Shown one piece after another: positions 62,703 to 64,000 of a stretch of 64,000 bases of DNA (within the stretch, counting starts at the first letter, position 1; each line of letters starts with the position of its first letter). The notes beneath the pieces were generated by a model. That model searched no databases. It was not told the DNA's origin and saw only the letters and a list, made by a program, of their open reading frames with translations. The translations under genes were made by a program, and so were the position numbers. Origin of the DNA: Citrobacter telavivensis (GTDB taxonomy: Bacteria > Pseudomonadota > Gammaproteobacteria > Enterobacterales > Enterobacteriaceae); the NCBI GenBank assembly GCA_009363175.1, contig CP045205.1, forward strand, positions 3,720,001 to 3,784,000, written 5' to 3'.

Positions 62703-63769
62703 GACTGAATAATGTCAGCAAAACGTTTGACGGCAAACCGGCGCTGAACTCGCTGTCTCTGGATATTGCCGAAGGGGAATTCGTGGTGCTGGTAGGCCCC
62801 TCCGGCTGCGGCAAAAGCACCCTGCTGCGTCTGCTTTCCGGACTGGAAAACGTCAGCGGAGGCGACATCTGGCTGCAGGAAGAGAACATCACCTTTCTCT
62901 CACCACGCGAACGCAACTTTGCGATGATTTTCCAGAACTATGCGCTGTTTCCGCATCTGTCGGTGCGTGACAACATTACCTTCGGGATGAAAATTCGCAA
63001 AGAGGATAAAGCCAGTTGGCAACCGCGGCTGGAACAGGTCTCCCGAATGCTGCAACTGGAGCCGCTACTCGATCGCAAACCGGCCAAACTCTCCGGCGGT
63101 CAGCGGCAGCGTGTGGCGATGGCGCGTGCAATTGTGCGCAATCCGCGACTTTTTCTCATGGACGAACCGCTCTCCAACCTTGACGCGCGCCTGCGTAGCG
63201 AGGTTCGCGATAGCATTATGGCGCTGCATCAACAGCTCAGGACCAGCACCATCTACGTTACGCACGATCAGACCGAAGCCATGTCGATGGCCGATCGTAT
63301 CGTCGTGATGAACAATGGTTACGTGCAGCAGGTCGGTCGCCCTGAACATCTCTACGCCAGCCCGGCAAACCTGTTCGTCGCCGGTTTCATCGGCTCTCCC
63401 GCAATGAACCTCCTCCTTCTGCCTTGCCAGAACGGTCAGGTACAACTCGGTGATATCAGACATCCGCTGCCACCGCTGTCGCGTGACGAAACGCAGGTCT
63501 GGCTGGGGATACGCCCTGAACACATCACTGACAGACCGACTGACGGGCTGTACGCCCTGCCCGCCACGGTAATGCAACGAGAACTGATGGGGGCAGATTA
63601 TCTGCTCCACGTCAGCACGCCTGTCGGCACACTGCGCTACAGCCGCCGCCATCGCGGCACCGTGCCCGAAAAAGGCGATACGCTTACCCTCGGTTTTTCA
63701 CCGTCGGATCTTCATCTTTTTCATGCTGAGAAACAGCACAATTTACTCCAGGAGATTGACCATGTTTAA
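62696..63769 (+). CDS. ABC transporter ATP-binding protein, UgpC/MalK-like
   Basis: 357 residues: Walker A GPSGCGKST near residue 34, signature LSGGQRQR near 133, Walker B LFLMDEPLSNLD near 152 and the switch His in VTHDQTEAM near 186. The C-terminal ~120 residues form the TOBE-type regulatory domain of the MalK/UgpC class. It overlaps gpdQ at its start and the binding protein gene by 8 bases at its end, so it is tightly coupled to both. Confidence 0.9.
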   Translation: MLRLNNVSKTFDGKPALNSLSLDIAEGEFVVLVGPSGCGKSTLLRLLSGLENVSGGDIWLQEENITFLSPRERNFAMIFQNYALFPHLSVRDNITFGMKIRKEDKASWQPRLEQVSRMLQLEPLLDRKPAKLSGGQRQRVAMARAIVRNPRLFLMDEPLSNLDARLRSEVRDSIMALHQQLRTSTIYVTHDQTEAMSMADRIVVMNNGYVQQVGRPEHLYASPANLFVAGFIGSPAMNLLLLPCQNGQVQLGDIRHPLPPLSRDETQVWLGIRPEHITDRPTDGLYALPATVMQRELMGADYLLHVSTPVGTLRYSRRHRGTVPEKGDTLTLGFSPSDLHLFHAEKQHNLLQEIDHV

Positions 63770-64000
63770 GCCCCTGAATACGAAATTGCAGGCGCTCGCC
63801 CTAAGCGGCGCGCTGGCCTTTAGCGGGTCTGCGTTGGCGAAAGAAAAAATCGATTTTATGTTTCCCGCCCCCGTCGATGGCAAACTGACCATGGAGATGA
63901 CCCGGGTCATCAACGTATTCAATGAATCACAACAGGATGTCGAAGTACGGGGCATTTTTACCGGCAACTATGACACCACCAAGATCAAAGCCGAATCCGC
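63762..64000 (+). CDS. periplasmic substrate-binding protein of the ABC importer, N-terminal part
   Basis: The window ends inside this gene; about 79 residues are seen. It begins with a signal peptide (about 1-24, ending ALA) and then KEKIDFMFPAPVDGKLTMEMTRVINVFNE, the N-terminal lobe of a cluster B solute-binding protein. GGAG lies before the ATG and the start overlaps the ATPase gene. With GpdQ in the operon, cargo is probably a glycerophosphodiester or other phospho-compound. Confidence 0.82.
   Translation, partial: MFKPLNTKLQALALSGALAFSGSALAKEKIDFMFPAPVDGKLTMEMTRVINVFNESQQDVEVRGIFTGNYDTTKIKAES

Overview
The window looks like chromosomal DNA of a member of the Enterobacteriaceae. The evidence is close protein likeness to Escherichia and Klebsiella/Enterobacter families: TrpA/TrpB with a trp-type leader, YjhP-YjhQ-TopAI, YjhI-H-G-F, GpdQ, FucO, AdhP and YtfJ. 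A Citrobacter-like host is a guess; nothing in the window fixes the genus. Almost all of it is accessory metabolism. I saw no rRNA, tRNA, CRISPR array, intact IS element or prophage genes.

Layout. 1-4182: end of a D-galactonate-type sugar-acid operon (two tandem DgoK-like kinases, MFS transporter, KDPGal-type aldolase, IclR regulator). 4515-6014: Pit phosphate transporter. 6096-19279: a lipid island. Its minus-strand operon encodes a fatty acyl-AMP ligase, an NAD-dependent epimerase-type reductase, an acyl carrier protein and a serine-palmitoyltransferase-like PLP enzyme. The divergent gene matches the GNAT-like family of bacterial ceramide synthase. Together these are the genes expected for dihydroceramide synthesis. 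The other side of the island carries LptF- and LptG-like permeases, a YtfJ-like protein, a CHAD-like protein, a Wzx/MATE-type flippase and three related P-loop kinases, plausibly for modification and export of the lipid. I regard this island as the most interesting system here.

19587-31312: a long plus-strand operon with two deoxy-sugar routes. A DeoC-like aldolase, PfkB kinase, RbsD-like mutarotase and AdhP-like dehydrogenase suit 2-deoxyribose. A mutarotase, aldo/keto reductase, lactonase, enolase-superfamily dehydratase, DHDPS-type aldolase and FucO-like reductase suit a 6-deoxyhexose degraded to pyruvate and lactaldehyde. An MFS carrier and a ScrY-like porin provide uptake; an AraC regulator lies convergent.

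33009-38598: a LuxR-type regulator, the TopAI/YjhQ toxin-antitoxin operon with a structured leader, a DUF2975/XRE pair beside a 42-bp palindrome, and a secreted retropepsin-like protein. 38730-41060: trpB-trpA directly behind a complete trp promoter, TrpR operator, trpL and attenuator, with no trpE, trpD or trpC between. 41111-50803: small enzymes and an OmpR-type two-component system. Three copies of one 27-bp operator-like sequence mark a local regulon of exported redox proteins. 51039-56174: a YjhI-H-G-F-like sugar-acid (xylonate-type) operon. 56233-64000: FosA-like protein, an autotransporter carrying an acid-phosphatase passenger, and an ABC importer operon with GpdQ glycerophosphodiesterase, together an organophosphate-scavenging region.
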